Of a stretch of DNA of 43,508 bases, positions 17,043 through 27,854 are shown piece by piece; position 1 is the first letter of the stretch, and each line of letters starts with the position of its first letter. Source of the stretch: an uncultured Acetobacteraceae bacterium (lineage in GTDB: Bacteria; Pseudomonadota; Alphaproteobacteria; Acetobacterales; Acetobacteraceae); NCBI GenBank assembly GCA_903918195.1, contig CAIXDS010000300.1, forward strand, positions 1 to 43,508. Reading direction: 5' to 3'. The notes beneath the pieces are model-generated. The model saw only the letters and a list, made by a program, of their open reading frames with translations. It had not been told where the DNA came from and did not search any database. Both the position numbers and the translations under genes were made by a program.

Positions 17043-17494
17043 GTCTTGATGACCTCCGCGATTTGTATCAGGAGGTGATTCTTCAGCATGGACGCCATCC
17101 CAGCCATGCCGGGAAGCCGGCAACCTATGCCGCGACCGCGAAAGGCGACAATCCGATGTGCGGTGATCGCGTGCAGGTTTTTCTGTCCTACGATCCGGCG
17201 GGACGGATCGTCGATCCGCGCTTCGATGCGCGGGGGTGCGCGATCAGCATCGCCTCTGCCGACCTGATGGCGGAGGCGGTTGCCGGACTGGCACCGGACG
17301 AAGCGCGACGGGTTTTTGTCCGGTTTCGCGACATGGCGCGCACCGGCGAATGCGCGGACCCGGACGAGACGATGGAATTGCTGCGGCCGTTGGCCGGCGT
17401 GCACCAGTACCCGAGCCGGGTGAAATGCGCGACTTTGCCGTGGCACGCGCTGATGGCGGCGCTCGAAGGGGAAGGGCAGGCAACCAGTGAATGA
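17039..17494 (+). CDS. sufU: SufU-type zinc-dependent sulfur acceptor
   Basis: Predicted protein of 151 residues with an IscU-like fold. C41, D43, C67 and C130 (motifs NPMCGD, ARGCAIS, RVKCATL) match almost one for one the zinc ligands of Bacillus subtilis SufU (C41, D43, C66, C128). The loop of about 20 residues before the last cysteine also fits SufU rather than IscU. In the SufU type, zinc exchange with SufS allows persulfide transfer. No sufE is present in this operon, which supports that role. ATGA overlap with sufS and an 8-nt overlap with the next gene. Confidence 0.92.
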   Translation: MSLDDLRDLYQEVILQHGRHPSHAGKPATYAATAKGDNPMCGDRVQVFLSYDPAGRIVDPRFDARGCAISIASADLMAEAVAGLAPDEARRVFVRFRDMARTGECADPDETMELLRPLAGVHQYPSRVKCATLPWHALMAALEGEGQATSE

Positions 17495-17864
17495 TGCCAA
17501 CATGAACGTGCCGGCACCGGCTTCCGTGGGAAGCTGGACGCCATCCGGGGCAATCCCGCCCAGGCCCAGCGAGGATGCGGTGATCGCCGCTTGCCAGACG
17601 GTGTACGATCCCGAGATCCCGGTGAACGTTTATGAACTCGGCCTGATCTACGCGATCGAGATCACCGATGATGGCCGGGTGAAGGTGGAGATGACGCTGA
17701 CCGCCCCGGGCTGTCCGAGTGCCCAGGAACTGCCGGTGCAGATCCGCGAGGCGATCATGGCGATCGATGGCGTCACCTACTGCGACGTGGATGTGGTCTG
17801 GGACCCGCCCTGGCATCCGGGCCGCATGACCGAGGATGCCCGCCTGGCATTGAACATGTTCTGA
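17487..17864 (+). CDS. sufT: SUF-associated DUF59/MIP18 protein SufT
   Basis: Predicted protein of 125 residues made of a DUF59 (MIP18-like) domain: YDPEIPVNVYELGLIYAIEI, then MTLTAPGCPSAQELPVQI, and DVDVVWDPPWHPGRMTEDARLALNMF. Members of this family help insert or deliver Fe-S clusters to target proteins. The conserved cysteine in TAPGCPS is present. The chosen start is the GTG at 17487, which overlaps the end of sufU by 8 nt and has a GGGCAGG-like site upstream; an ATG at 17502 is the alternative. Confidence 0.9.
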   Translation: MNDANMNVPAPASVGSWTPSGAIPPRPSEDAVIAACQTVYDPEIPVNVYELGLIYAIEITDDGRVKVEMTLTAPGCPSAQELPVQIREAIMAIDGVTYCDVDVVWDPPWHPGRMTEDARLALNMF

Positions 17865-17884
17865 CTCGAGCCGAGATAACCAAA

Positions 17885-18262
17885 ATGCCCACAAGCACTG
17901 CTCCTGTCGCCGCTCCGCCCGCCCGCCGCGCGCTGCCGCCGCTGATGACGCTGACCGACGCGGCGGTGGAACGCCTGCGCGCCCTGTATGCCAAGGGTCG
18001 CGAAGGGTTGCTCCTGCGCATCTCGGTTTCCACGAAGGGCTGTTCCGGGATGTCCTATGTCATGGACTTCGTTGCCGAAGCGGGGCCTGGTGACGAGGTG
18101 GTGACGAGCAAGGGGGTCAGCGTGGTGGTTGACCGCAAGGCCACCCTGTTCCTGATCGGCACCACCATGGACTACGAGGTGAAGTCGCTCTCGGCCGGCT
18201 TCACCTTCACCAATCCGAATGAGAAGGGCCGCTGCGGCTGCGGGGAGAGTTTTCACGTCTGA
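17885..18262 (+). CDS. sufA: A-type Fe-S carrier protein (SufA/IscA/HesB family)
   Basis: Predicted protein of 125 residues. The A-type carrier cysteines are C53 (KGCSGMSY) and C117/C119 (GRCGCGESF). A short proline/alanine-rich extension of about 20 residues precedes the core fold. It accepts clusters from SufBC2D and hands them to apo-enzymes. It is the last suf gene, 20 nt after sufT; in E. coli sufA comes first, so the order is different here. Confidence 0.93.
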   Translation: MPTSTAPVAAPPARRALPPLMTLTDAAVERLRALYAKGREGLLLRISVSTKGCSGMSYVMDFVAEAGPGDEVVTSKGVSVVVDRKATLFLIGTTMDYEVKSLSAGFTFTNPNEKGRCGCGESFHV

Positions 18263-18290
18263 GGGGCAAGCAGGCCCGGGCGTGGCGCTG

Positions 18291-18305
18291 AGCCGGAGTC
18301 CGGCT
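18291..18305 (+). terminator. Weak hairpin after sufA
   Basis: AGCCGG (18291-18296) and CCGGCT (18300-18305) form a perfect 6-bp stem with an AGT loop, about 30 nt after the sufA stop. No T-run follows, so termination would be weak or partial and the downstream radical SAM gene may be read from the suf promoter. Confidence 0.3.
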
Positions 18306-18340
18306 TGACACCTGTCCGGTATTCCGGCGAATTTGGTGCA

Positions 18341-20059
18341 ATGCGCCAGCGCTTCCATGTCGAGATGATCAAGCCATCGCACTATGACAACGATGGCTAC
18401 GTAATCCAGTGGTGGAAAGCCTCCATCCCGGCGAATTCGCTGGCGAGTTTGTATGCGATCGTCCGCGATGCCGCCGAGCGCCAGGTTCTCGGCAGCGACG
18501 TCGATCTGACCTTCGATGGCTGGGACGAGTGCAATACGGTGATCTCCCCCGACCGCGTCGCGCGGCGGATCGCTGCTGCCGGTGCCGGTGCCGTCTTTCT
18601 CGTCGGCGTGCAGACCAACCAGTTCCCCCGCGCCATGGCCATGGCGCGCGAATTCCGTGCCCGCGGTCTGGCCGTTGTCATCGGCGGCTTCCACGTCAGC
18701 GGCTGCCTGTCGATGCTGGACGATCTGCCGGACGACCTGCGTGAGGCGATCGATTTGGGCGTCGTGTTGTTCGCCGGCGAAGCCGAGGGCCATATCGACG
18801 AATTGCTGGGCGATCTCTTCGCGAACCGGACCAGGCCCATCTACAACGTCATGGCCGACCTGCCGGCGCTTCAGGGGGCGCCGCCGCCTTTCCTGCCTCC
18901 CGAACGGCTGCAGCGCTATTCACCGCCGATCGGATCGTTCGACGCCGGCCGGGGCTGCCCGTTCCAGTGCAGCTTCTGCACCATCATCAATGTGCAAGGC
19001 CGCAAATCCCGCCATCGCAGCGCCGACGATGTCGAGCGGCTGCTGCGCGCGCATCTCGAACGCGGGGTGCACCGGTTCTTCATCACCGATGACGACTTTG
19101 CCAGGAACCGGCATTGGGAGGAGATTCTCGACCGGATCATCGAGCTGCGCGAGCGGGAAAAGATCGAATTTACCTTCCTGATCCAGGTCGATGCGCTCGC
19201 CTATCGCATCCCGAATTTCATCGACAAATGCCGCCGCGCCGGATGTCTGCGGGTCTTCATCGGGCTTGAAACGGTCAACCCGGGCAATTTGGTGCACGCC
19301 AGGAAGCGCCAGAACAAGATCGGTGAATACAGACGCATGCTGCAAGCCTGGCGACAGGCGGGGGTGATCACGTTCTGCGGCTACATCCTGGGGTTCCCCG
19401 AGGACACGGCCGAGTCGATCGAGCACGATATCGAGATCCTCAAGCGCGAGCTTCCCGTCGACTGTCTGGAGTTCTTCGTCCTCACGCCGCTGCCGGGATC
19501 GGAGGATCACCAGCTTCTGGTCCGGTCGGGGGTGCCGGTGGAAGCGGACATGAACAACTACGATCTTGAGCATGTCTGCACCGCGCATGGGCGGATGACC
19601 GCCGAGGCGTGGCACGACGCCTATCAGCGGGCCTGGTCATCATATTACAGCCTGGAGCATATCGAGACGCTGCTGCGTCGCGCGATCGCGGATGGCATCC
19701 CGGCCAAGCGGCTGATGATGAGTCTGGTCGTGTTTCGTGGGATGCCGTTGATTGAGCACGTCCATCCCCTGCAGGGCGGATACCTTCGCCTGAAGTCCAG
19801 GCGGACGCGGCGGCCGGGGTTGCCGCGCGAAAACGCCATCCTGTTCCATACGCGCCATTTCATCCATACGATCGCCAAGCTGGCCCAGTTCCTGATTCTG
19901 TTGCAGCAGGTGAACCGCATCCGCCGGCGCGCGATGCGCGACCACGCGTTGCGTGCCTACAGCGATGTGGCCATCACGCCATTGCCGCCGGAATCCGAGG
20001 ACCAGCTGGAGTTGATGCAGGAGCGCCACGCGCTCCCCGAGGCAGCGCATTCCGGCTGA
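18341..20059 (+). CDS. B12-binding-domain radical SAM protein of unknown function
   Basis: Predicted protein of 572 residues. The first 190 or so residues fit a cobalamin-binding-type Rossmann domain (AVFLVGVQTNQFPRAMAM, VIGGFHVSGC) but lack a DxHxxG motif, so any cobalamin would bind base-off without the usual histidine, or not at all. The radical SAM cluster motif is C206-x3-C210-x2-C213 (GCPFQCSFC), followed by a TIM-barrel with ITDDDFARN and GYILGFPEDT. The last 130 residues are basic and not recognised. The ATG at 18341 is chosen because the family-like start HVEMIKPSHYDNDGY follows; a TTG at 18305 falls in a hairpin. It follows sufA on the same strand. Substrate unknown; the family includes methyltransferases and cyclases. 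Confidence 0.82.
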   Translation: MRQRFHVEMIKPSHYDNDGYVIQWWKASIPANSLASLYAIVRDAAERQVLGSDVDLTFDGWDECNTVISPDRVARRIAAAGAGAVFLVGVQTNQFPRAMAMAREFRARGLAVVIGGFHVSGCLSMLDDLPDDLREAIDLGVVLFAGEAEGHIDELLGDLFANRTRPIYNVMADLPALQGAPPPFLPPERLQRYSPPIGSFDAGRGCPFQCSFCTIINVQGRKSRHRSADDVERLLRAHLERGVHRFFITDDDFARNRHWEEILDRIIELREREKIEFTFLIQVDALAYRIPNFIDKCRRAGCLRVFIGLETVNPGNLVHARKRQNKIGEYRRMLQAWRQAGVITFCGYILGFPEDTAESIEHDIEILKRELPVDCLEFFVLTPLPGSEDHQLLVRSGVPVEADMNNYDLEHVCTAHGRMTAEAWHDAYQRAWSSYYSLEHIETLLRRAIADGIPAKRLMMSLVVFRGMPLIEHVHPLQGGYLRLKSRRTRRPGLPRENAILFHTRHFIHTIAKLAQFLILLQQVNRIRRRAMRDHALRAYSDVAITPLPPESEDQLELMQERHALPEAAHSG

Positions 20060-20079
20060 GCGCGAACCGCCTCGCCGGT

Positions 20080-21348
20080 CTACGCGGCCGAGAACACCAC
20101 GACGCTCTCAAGCCGGGCCGACCACAGGAACTGGTCGATCGGCACCGCGCTGACGACCGTGTAACCCGCTTCCCGCAGCAAGGCGGCATCGCGCGCCAGG
20201 GCGACGGGGTTGCAGCTGACATAGACCACCCGTTTCGGCCGCGCCGCCGCGACCTGCGCGATCTGTGCCGCCGCGCCGCCATAGGGCGGGTCCAGCACCA
20301 CCGCCGCAAAGCCTGCCAGGTCCGCGGCGGTGACCGGTCGGCGCGCCAGGTCGCGTTGTTCGACCGAAATTCGCCCGGGGACGCCCTGTGCGTTGGCGGC
20401 GGACCGGAGTGCCGTCACCGAATCCGCGTCGCCCTCGTATGCTGCCACCCGGGCGCGGGATGCCAGCGCGAAGGTGAGGGTGCCGCAGCCGGCGTAGAGT
20501 TCCGCCACCCGCGCCCGCGCCGGCAGTTTTTCCGGCAGCCCTGCCAGCACTGCCGCCACGATCGCCGCCTCGCCCGCGTGGTTGGCCTGCAGGAAGGCGC
20601 CGGGCGGTGGCCGCACCGCCACGCCGGACAGCGTTGTCACCGGCGGGCGCAGCAGGCACAGCGTTTCCGGCGTGGCGGTGCCGCGCGCCCAACTGATGCG
20701 GCACAGCCCGTACGCCTGGGAAAACGCCGCCAGGTGGGTGCGGTCGGCGGTATCCGGTTCGGCGTCGGTGCGCAGCAGCAGATCGGCCCCGCTCTCCAGC
20801 AGGTTCACCACCGCCGAGCCCTCGCGCCGCAGCAGCCGCAGCCCGCGCAACGCCGCGCGCAACGGCGCGACCAGGGCGAACAACTCGGGGTGCAGCACGG
20901 GGCATGCGGACAGGTCCACCACCTCGGCCGCGCGCGCCGCATGCAGGCCGACGACCACCAAGGTCCCCTGGCGGCGCAGGGCGAAATCCATCCGCCGGCG
21001 GGCGCCCGGTGGTGTGGGCACCAGCGACGCGATCGCCGCCGCAGTGCCGGCCCGCCGCAGCGCCGCTTCCAGCAGCCCCGCTTTCCAGGCGCGGTACGGG
21101 GCCTCCTGCCAGTGTTGCAGCGTGCAGCCGCCGCAGGTGCCGAAATGCGGGCAGGGGGGATCGGCCCGCTCGGGGCTTGCCGCAAGCACCGCCTCGACCT
21201 GCCCTGCCCAGCCTTCGCCGCGCTTTCTTAGCGGCTGGGTGCGGACTGTTTCGCCGGGCAAGGTGGCGGCCAAATATAGGGGTACACCATCGGGCATTTC
21301 AGCGATGCCGTCGCCGTCTGCGCCGATCCGCTCAACTCGGACTTCCAT
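20080..21348 (-). CDS. RNA m5U methyltransferase, RumA/RlmD/TrmA family
   Basis: Predicted protein of 422 residues. An N-terminal TRAM-like domain (MEVRVERIGADGDGIAEMPD) is followed by Fe-S cysteines C66, C72, C75 (CPHFGTCGGC) with a fourth in SACPVLHPE, then the SAM-binding motif LYAGCGTLTFALA, LDPPYGGA, and the catalytic cysteine C379 in VSCNP. It methylates C5 of a uridine in rRNA (RlmD/RlmC) or tRNA; the exact site is not clear. The start at 21348 is chosen because the longer frame begins inside the repeat at 21368-21407. It follows gcdH on the same strand with the repeat between them. Confidence 0.88.
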   Translation of the reverse strand: MEVRVERIGADGDGIAEMPDGVPLYLAATLPGETVRTQPLRKRGEGWAGQVEAVLAASPERADPPCPHFGTCGGCTLQHWQEAPYRAWKAGLLEAALRRAGTAAAIASLVPTPPGARRRMDFALRRQGTLVVVGLHAARAAEVVDLSACPVLHPELFALVAPLRAALRGLRLLRREGSAVVNLLESGADLLLRTDAEPDTADRTHLAAFSQAYGLCRISWARGTATPETLCLLRPPVTTLSGVAVRPPPGAFLQANHAGEAAIVAAVLAGLPEKLPARARVAELYAGCGTLTFALASRARVAAYEGDADSVTALRSAANAQGVPGRISVEQRDLARRPVTAADLAGFAAVVLDPPYGGAAAQIAQVAAARPKRVVYVSCNPVALARDAALLREAGYTVVSAVPIDQFLWSARLESVVVFSAA

Positions 21349-21367
21349 CGGCTGGTTCACAGGAAGG

Positions 21368-21407
21368 CCAGGGCTCTGCCCTGGACCCGGCAAGGGCCGA
21401 GAGGCCC
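21368..21407. repeat. Double-hairpin repeat, copy B
   Basis: CCAGGGC-TCT-GCCCTGG (21368-21384) is followed by a linker and GGGCC-GAGA-GGCCC (21394-21407). It has the same order and spacing as copies A and C. It lies in the 73-bp gap between gcdH and the RNA methyltransferase gene, and can be misread as the N-terminus of the latter. Confidence 0.75.
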
Positions 21408-21421
21408 CTGCACCCCGTTCC

Positions 21422-22627
<1,206 letters not shown>

Positions 22628-22628
22628 C

Positions 22629-24473
<1,845 letters not shown>

Positions 24474-24678
24474 GGTCTCGGAGAATGGAAAGGTGTCGGT
24501 CAAACTGGTATGTGCCTTCAGGGCGGCGCCAGCATCGGCGCACACCGGCACGCGCACCGTCGGCGCGCGTGACGACGGCATATCAGGAAGCCGCGCGGGA
24601 AAGTCAAGGTTGAGCAAGTTAATCAGGGTGGCACCGGCAGGCTTGGCCGTCCATCCGCATGCCGCCAGGAAGGCCGCG

Positions 24679-25380
24679 ATGCCCGAGACGCTGCTGCTCA
24701 TGCCCGGCCTGCTGTGCGACGCCCGCCTCTGGCGCGACCAGGTTGCGGCCCTGTCGTCGCGCGTGCGCCCCGTGGTGGCCGACCTTACCCGCGACGACAG
24801 CCTCGACGCCATGGCGCGCCGCGCGCTCGACTCCGTACCGGGCCGGTTCGCCGTCTGCGGTCTGTCGATGGGCGGCTACGCGGCGCTGGCGCTGATGCGG
24901 CTCGCCGGGCCGCGGGTTACGCGGCTGTGTCTGATGGATACGTCCGCCCGGCCCGACACGCCGGCGCAGACCCGCCGGCGGCGCGGATTGATGGCGCTGA
25001 CGCACGGCAACCGCTTCCGCGGCGTCACCCCGCGCCTGCTGCCGCAACTGCTGCACCCCGATCGCCTGTCCGACGCGTCCCTGTGCGCGGAGATCATGGC
25101 GATGGCCGACCGCGTGGGCCGGGACGCGTTCCTGCGCCAGCAGCACGCCATCCTGCACCGGCCGGATAGCCGTTCCGACCTGCCGCGCATCGGTGTGCCC
25201 ACCCTGGTCGTGGTCGGCAGTCACGATGCGGTGACCCCGCCGGACCTCGCCGAGGAGATGGCGGAGCACATCCCGGGTGCGGTGCTGCGCGTCATCCCCG
25301 ACACCGGCCACCTGGCGCCGATGGAAGCGCCGCAGACCGTCACCGAGTTGATGAGACAGTGGCTCGACGATGCCTTTTGA
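24679..25380 (+). CDS. Alpha/beta-fold hydrolase
   Basis: Predicted protein of 233 residues. The nucleophile S63 is in GLSMGG, the acid is D183 in GSHDAVTPP, and H211 is in DTGHLAPMEAP, giving an intact catalytic triad. The oxyanion region is LLLMPGLLCDARLW. It resembles small esterases and MenH/BioH-like hydrolases; the substrate is not known. The ATG at 24679 is preceded by GGAAGG with 7 nt spacing. Divergent from the DEAD-box gene. Confidence 0.85.
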   Translation: MPETLLLMPGLLCDARLWRDQVAALSSRVRPVVADLTRDDSLDAMARRALDSVPGRFAVCGLSMGGYAALALMRLAGPRVTRLCLMDTSARPDTPAQTRRRRGLMALTHGNRFRGVTPRLLPQLLHPDRLSDASLCAEIMAMADRVGRDAFLRQQHAILHRPDSRSDLPRIGVPTLVVVGSHDAVTPPDLAEEMAEHIPGAVLRVIPDTGHLAPMEAPQTVTELMRQWLDDAF

Positions 25381-25420
25381 TGCGATAATGCGCATGGAGA
25401 ACCGCTCGAGGAGTGTCGCC

Positions 25421-25798
25421 ATGATTGCGACCCGTTCCGCTCTGTTCCGCGCGGCCTTGCTGGTGCTGGTCGGGGCGTTGCTGTTTCCCGCTTCCGCCCA
25501 TGCATGGTGGCGCGGCGGGGTGTATTTCGGCTTCCCGCCGGTGGTCATTGCCCCCCCGCCCGCCTACTACTATGCGCCCCCGCCGGTCTACTATGCGCCG
25601 CCGCCCGTGTATGCCTCGCCGCCCTCCTACAGCCCCCCCGCTTACGCTTACGGCGCGCCGTCCAACAGCGCTCAGGCGCCGGCCGGGCAGGCCTGCTATG
25701 CCGGTCCCTGGGTTTGCCCGCTGGAACGTCCCGCTGCCAGCGGCAGTTCCTGCTACTGCTCCGCCAATGGCGAACGCGTCTGGGGCCGGAGCAACTGA
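25421..25798 (+). CDS. Small exported Pro/Tyr-rich protein
   Basis: Predicted protein of 125 residues. A clear signal peptide (MIATRSALFRAALLVLVGALL, ending ASAHA before WW) is followed by a repetitive YYAPPPVYYAPPPVY block encoded by 21-bp tandem units (about 25566-25630), then a cysteine-containing tail (CYAGPWVCPLE, SSCYCSANGERVWGRS). It probably resides in the periplasm or cell envelope. The ATG at 25421 has GAGGAG 8 nt upstream. Such proteins are common but uncharacterised in acetic-acid-type alphaproteobacteria. Function unknown. Confidence 0.75.
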   Translation: MIATRSALFRAALLVLVGALLFPASAHAWWRGGVYFGFPPVVIAPPPAYYYAPPPVYYAPPPVYASPPSYSPPAYAYGAPSNSAQAPAGQACYAGPWVCPLERPAASGSSCYCSANGERVWGRSN

Positions 25799-25809
25799 CG
25801 GCGCCGTCA

Positions 25810-27609
25810 TTGGTCCCGCCCGAGGGTCCCGCGCCGATCGAGGACTACGCCCTGATCGGCGATTGCCTGACTGCGGCGCTCGTCTCGCGCGCCGGCGCCG
25901 TTGACTGGCTGTGCTGGCCCCGGTTCGACAGCGGCGCCTGCTTCGCCGCCCTGCTCGGCACGGCGGAAAACGGCACCTGGGGCATCGCCCCCGTCCATCC
26001 GTCCCCGCGCATCCGCCGCTGCTACCGCGACGGCACCCTGGTGCTGGAAACCCTGTTCGCCACGCCGGAGGGCGAGGTCGCGCTGGTCGATTTCATGCCG
26101 GTGGGCGAGAGGATGTCGCACCTGGTCCGGCTCGTGCAGGGCCGGTCCGGCCGTGTCGGCATGCGCATGAACCTGGCGCTGCGCTTCGACTACGGCGCCG
26201 CCGTGCCGTGGGTTACCCGCCTGCCCGACGAGCCCGGGATCATGGCCGTCGCCGGTCCCGACAGGACGGTGCTGCGCACGCCGGTGACGCTGCACGGCGA
26301 TGGCCCGACCAGCATCGCCACGTTCAGCGTCGCCGCTGGCGAGACCGTGCCTTTCGTGCTCACCCACAGCGCCAGCCACCTGCCGCCGCCGCCCGGCATC
26401 GATCCGCTGGCCGCGCTGGACCGGACAGAAACATTCTGGCGTGACTGGTCGGCCCGCGGCACCTACCGGGGCGCGGATGGGCCGGCGGTGCAGCGCTCCC
26501 TGCTCACCCTGAAGGCGCTCACCTACCGCCCGACCGGCGGCATTGTCGCCGCCCCCACCACCTCGTTGCCCGAGGCGCTCGGCGGGTCACGCAACTGGGA
26601 CTACCGCTTCTGCTGGCTGCGCGATGCCAGCCTGACGCTGCTGGCGCTGATGGGCGGCGGCTATTTCGAGGAGGCGCAGGCCTGGCGCGACTGGCTGCGC
26701 CGCAGCGTTGCCGGCAGCCCTGGCCAGATACAGATCATGTACGGCCTGGCCGGCGAGCGGCATCTGATCGAGTGGGAGGCCGATTGGCTGCCGGGCTACC
26801 AGGGCGCCCGGCCGGTCCGCATTGGCAATGCCGCCCACGGGCAACTCCAGCTTGACGTGTTCGGCGAGGTTGCCGATGCGCTTTACCGGGCGCGCGCGGG
26901 CGGGCTCGCCGCCGGGCCGGAAAGCTGGGAGCTGCAATGCCGGCTCACCGACCATCTGGCCGGCCTGTGGGACCAGCCGGACGAGGGGATCTGGGAGACA
27001 AGGGGCGGACGCCGCCACTTCACCCACTCGAAAATCATGGCCTGGGTCGCGCTCGACCGCGCCATCCGCAGCGCCGAGCGGTTCGCCCTGGAGGGGCCGC
27101 TCGACCGCTGGCGGGCGCTGCGGGCCGGGATGCACGCCAGCATCTGCGCCCGCGGCTTCGACCCCGGCCGCAACAGCTTCGTGCAGAGTTACGGTTCCGG
27201 CGCGCTGGATGCGGCGCTGCTGCTGATCCCGCTGGTGGGTTTTCTGCCGCCCGAGGACCCCCGCGTGCGCGCCACCCTTGCCGCCATCGAGCGCGACCTG
27301 ATGGTGGACGGTTTCGTCCGCCGCTACGACACCGCCGACAGCAAGGACGGGCTGCCGCCGGGCGAGGGCGCCTTCCTGGCCTGCAGCTTCTGGCTGGTGG
27401 AAAATTTCGTCCAGCAGGGCCGGCTGGGCGAGGCGCGCGCGCTGTTCGACCGGCTGCTGGCGCTGCGCAACGATGTCGGGCTGCTGGCCGAGGAATACGA
27501 TCCGCGGGCGCGCCGTCTGGTGGGCAATTTCCCCCAGGCCTTCAGCCATGTCGCGCTGGTCAATGCCGCGCTCGCGCTGGCGGACGGGGTGGGGGATGGG
27601 GTGAAGTAA
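25810..27609 (+). CDS. Glycoside hydrolase family 15 protein (glucoamylase/trehalase-like)
   Basis: Predicted protein of about 599 residues. The N-terminal beta-sandwich begins with PIEDYALIGDCLTAALVSRAGAVDWLCWPRFDS; the (alpha/alpha)6 barrel has GSRNWDYRFCWLRDASLTLLAL and ends with EEYDPRARRLVGNFPQAFSHVALV, both GH15 hallmarks. Family members hydrolyse alpha-glucans, trehalose or related alpha-glucosides. No signal peptide, so cytoplasmic. The start is uncertain: TTG at 25810 is the only usual start codon near the beginning of the conserved domain and has no well-placed ribosome-binding site. It follows the small exported protein by 11 nt. A repeat cluster follows its stop. Confidence 0.87.
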   Translation: MVPPEGPAPIEDYALIGDCLTAALVSRAGAVDWLCWPRFDSGACFAALLGTAENGTWGIAPVHPSPRIRRCYRDGTLVLETLFATPEGEVALVDFMPVGERMSHLVRLVQGRSGRVGMRMNLALRFDYGAAVPWVTRLPDEPGIMAVAGPDRTVLRTPVTLHGDGPTSIATFSVAAGETVPFVLTHSASHLPPPPGIDPLAALDRTETFWRDWSARGTYRGADGPAVQRSLLTLKALTYRPTGGIVAAPTTSLPEALGGSRNWDYRFCWLRDASLTLLALMGGGYFEEAQAWRDWLRRSVAGSPGQIQIMYGLAGERHLIEWEADWLPGYQGARPVRIGNAAHGQLQLDVFGEVADALYRARAGGLAAGPESWELQCRLTDHLAGLWDQPDEGIWETRGGRRHFTHSKIMAWVALDRAIRSAERFALEGPLDRWRALRAGMHASICARGFDPGRNSFVQSYGSGALDAALLLIPLVGFLPPEDPRVRATLAAIERDLMVDGFVRRYDTADSKDGLPPGEGAFLACSFWLVENFVQQGRLGEARALFDRLLALRNDVGLLAEEYDPRARRLVGNFPQAFSHVALVNAALALADGVGDGVK

Positions 27610-27611
27610 GG

Positions 27612-27658
27612 CCAGGGGCTTTGCCCCTGGACCCCACCAAGGGCCGAGAGGCCCTTGG
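27612..27658. repeat. Double-hairpin repeat, copy C
   Basis: CCAGGGGC-TTT-GCCCCTGG (27612-27630) followed by CCAAGGGCC-GAGA-GGCCCTTGG (27637-27658). Both stems are perfect. It begins 3 nt after the GH15 stop and could terminate that transcript. It is the left half of a mirrored pair with copy D. Confidence 0.85.
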
Positions 27659-27672
27659 AACCCATTCGTTTA

Positions 27673-27743
27673 GACAGTTGTTATGAGAGGGGGGTGAGGA
27701 GGGGCCGATGCATCTCCTCCCCCCCCCTCTCATAACAACTGTC
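27673..27743. repeat. Perfect 22-bp inverted repeat
   Basis: Bases 27673-27694 (starting GACAGTTGTTATG) are the exact reverse complement of 27722-27743 (ending CATAACAACTGTC). The 27-nt centre contains a further pair, GAGGAG (27696-27701) and CTCCTC (27714-27719). It lies exactly between copies C and D, so the whole block 27611-27800 is one large near-palindrome. Confidence 0.92.
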
Positions 27744-27756
27744 CAAGTGATGGGGT

Positions 27757-27800
27757 CCAGGGGCCTCTCGGCCCTTGGCGGGTCCGCGCAGAGCCCTGGC
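27757..27800. repeat. Double-hairpin repeat, copy D (inverted)
   Basis: CCAGGGGCC-TCTC-GGCCCTTGG (27757-27778) has one G-T wobble and is followed by a decayed version of the other hairpin (27784-27800). The order is opposite to copies A-C, so it mirrors copy C across the 22-bp inverted repeat. It lies 55 bp before the sugar kinase start. Confidence 0.8.
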
Positions 27801-27854
27801 CTTCCTTCGCTCCACCCTCCACACTCGCCCCCCAACCGCCCGGGTGATCGTGCC

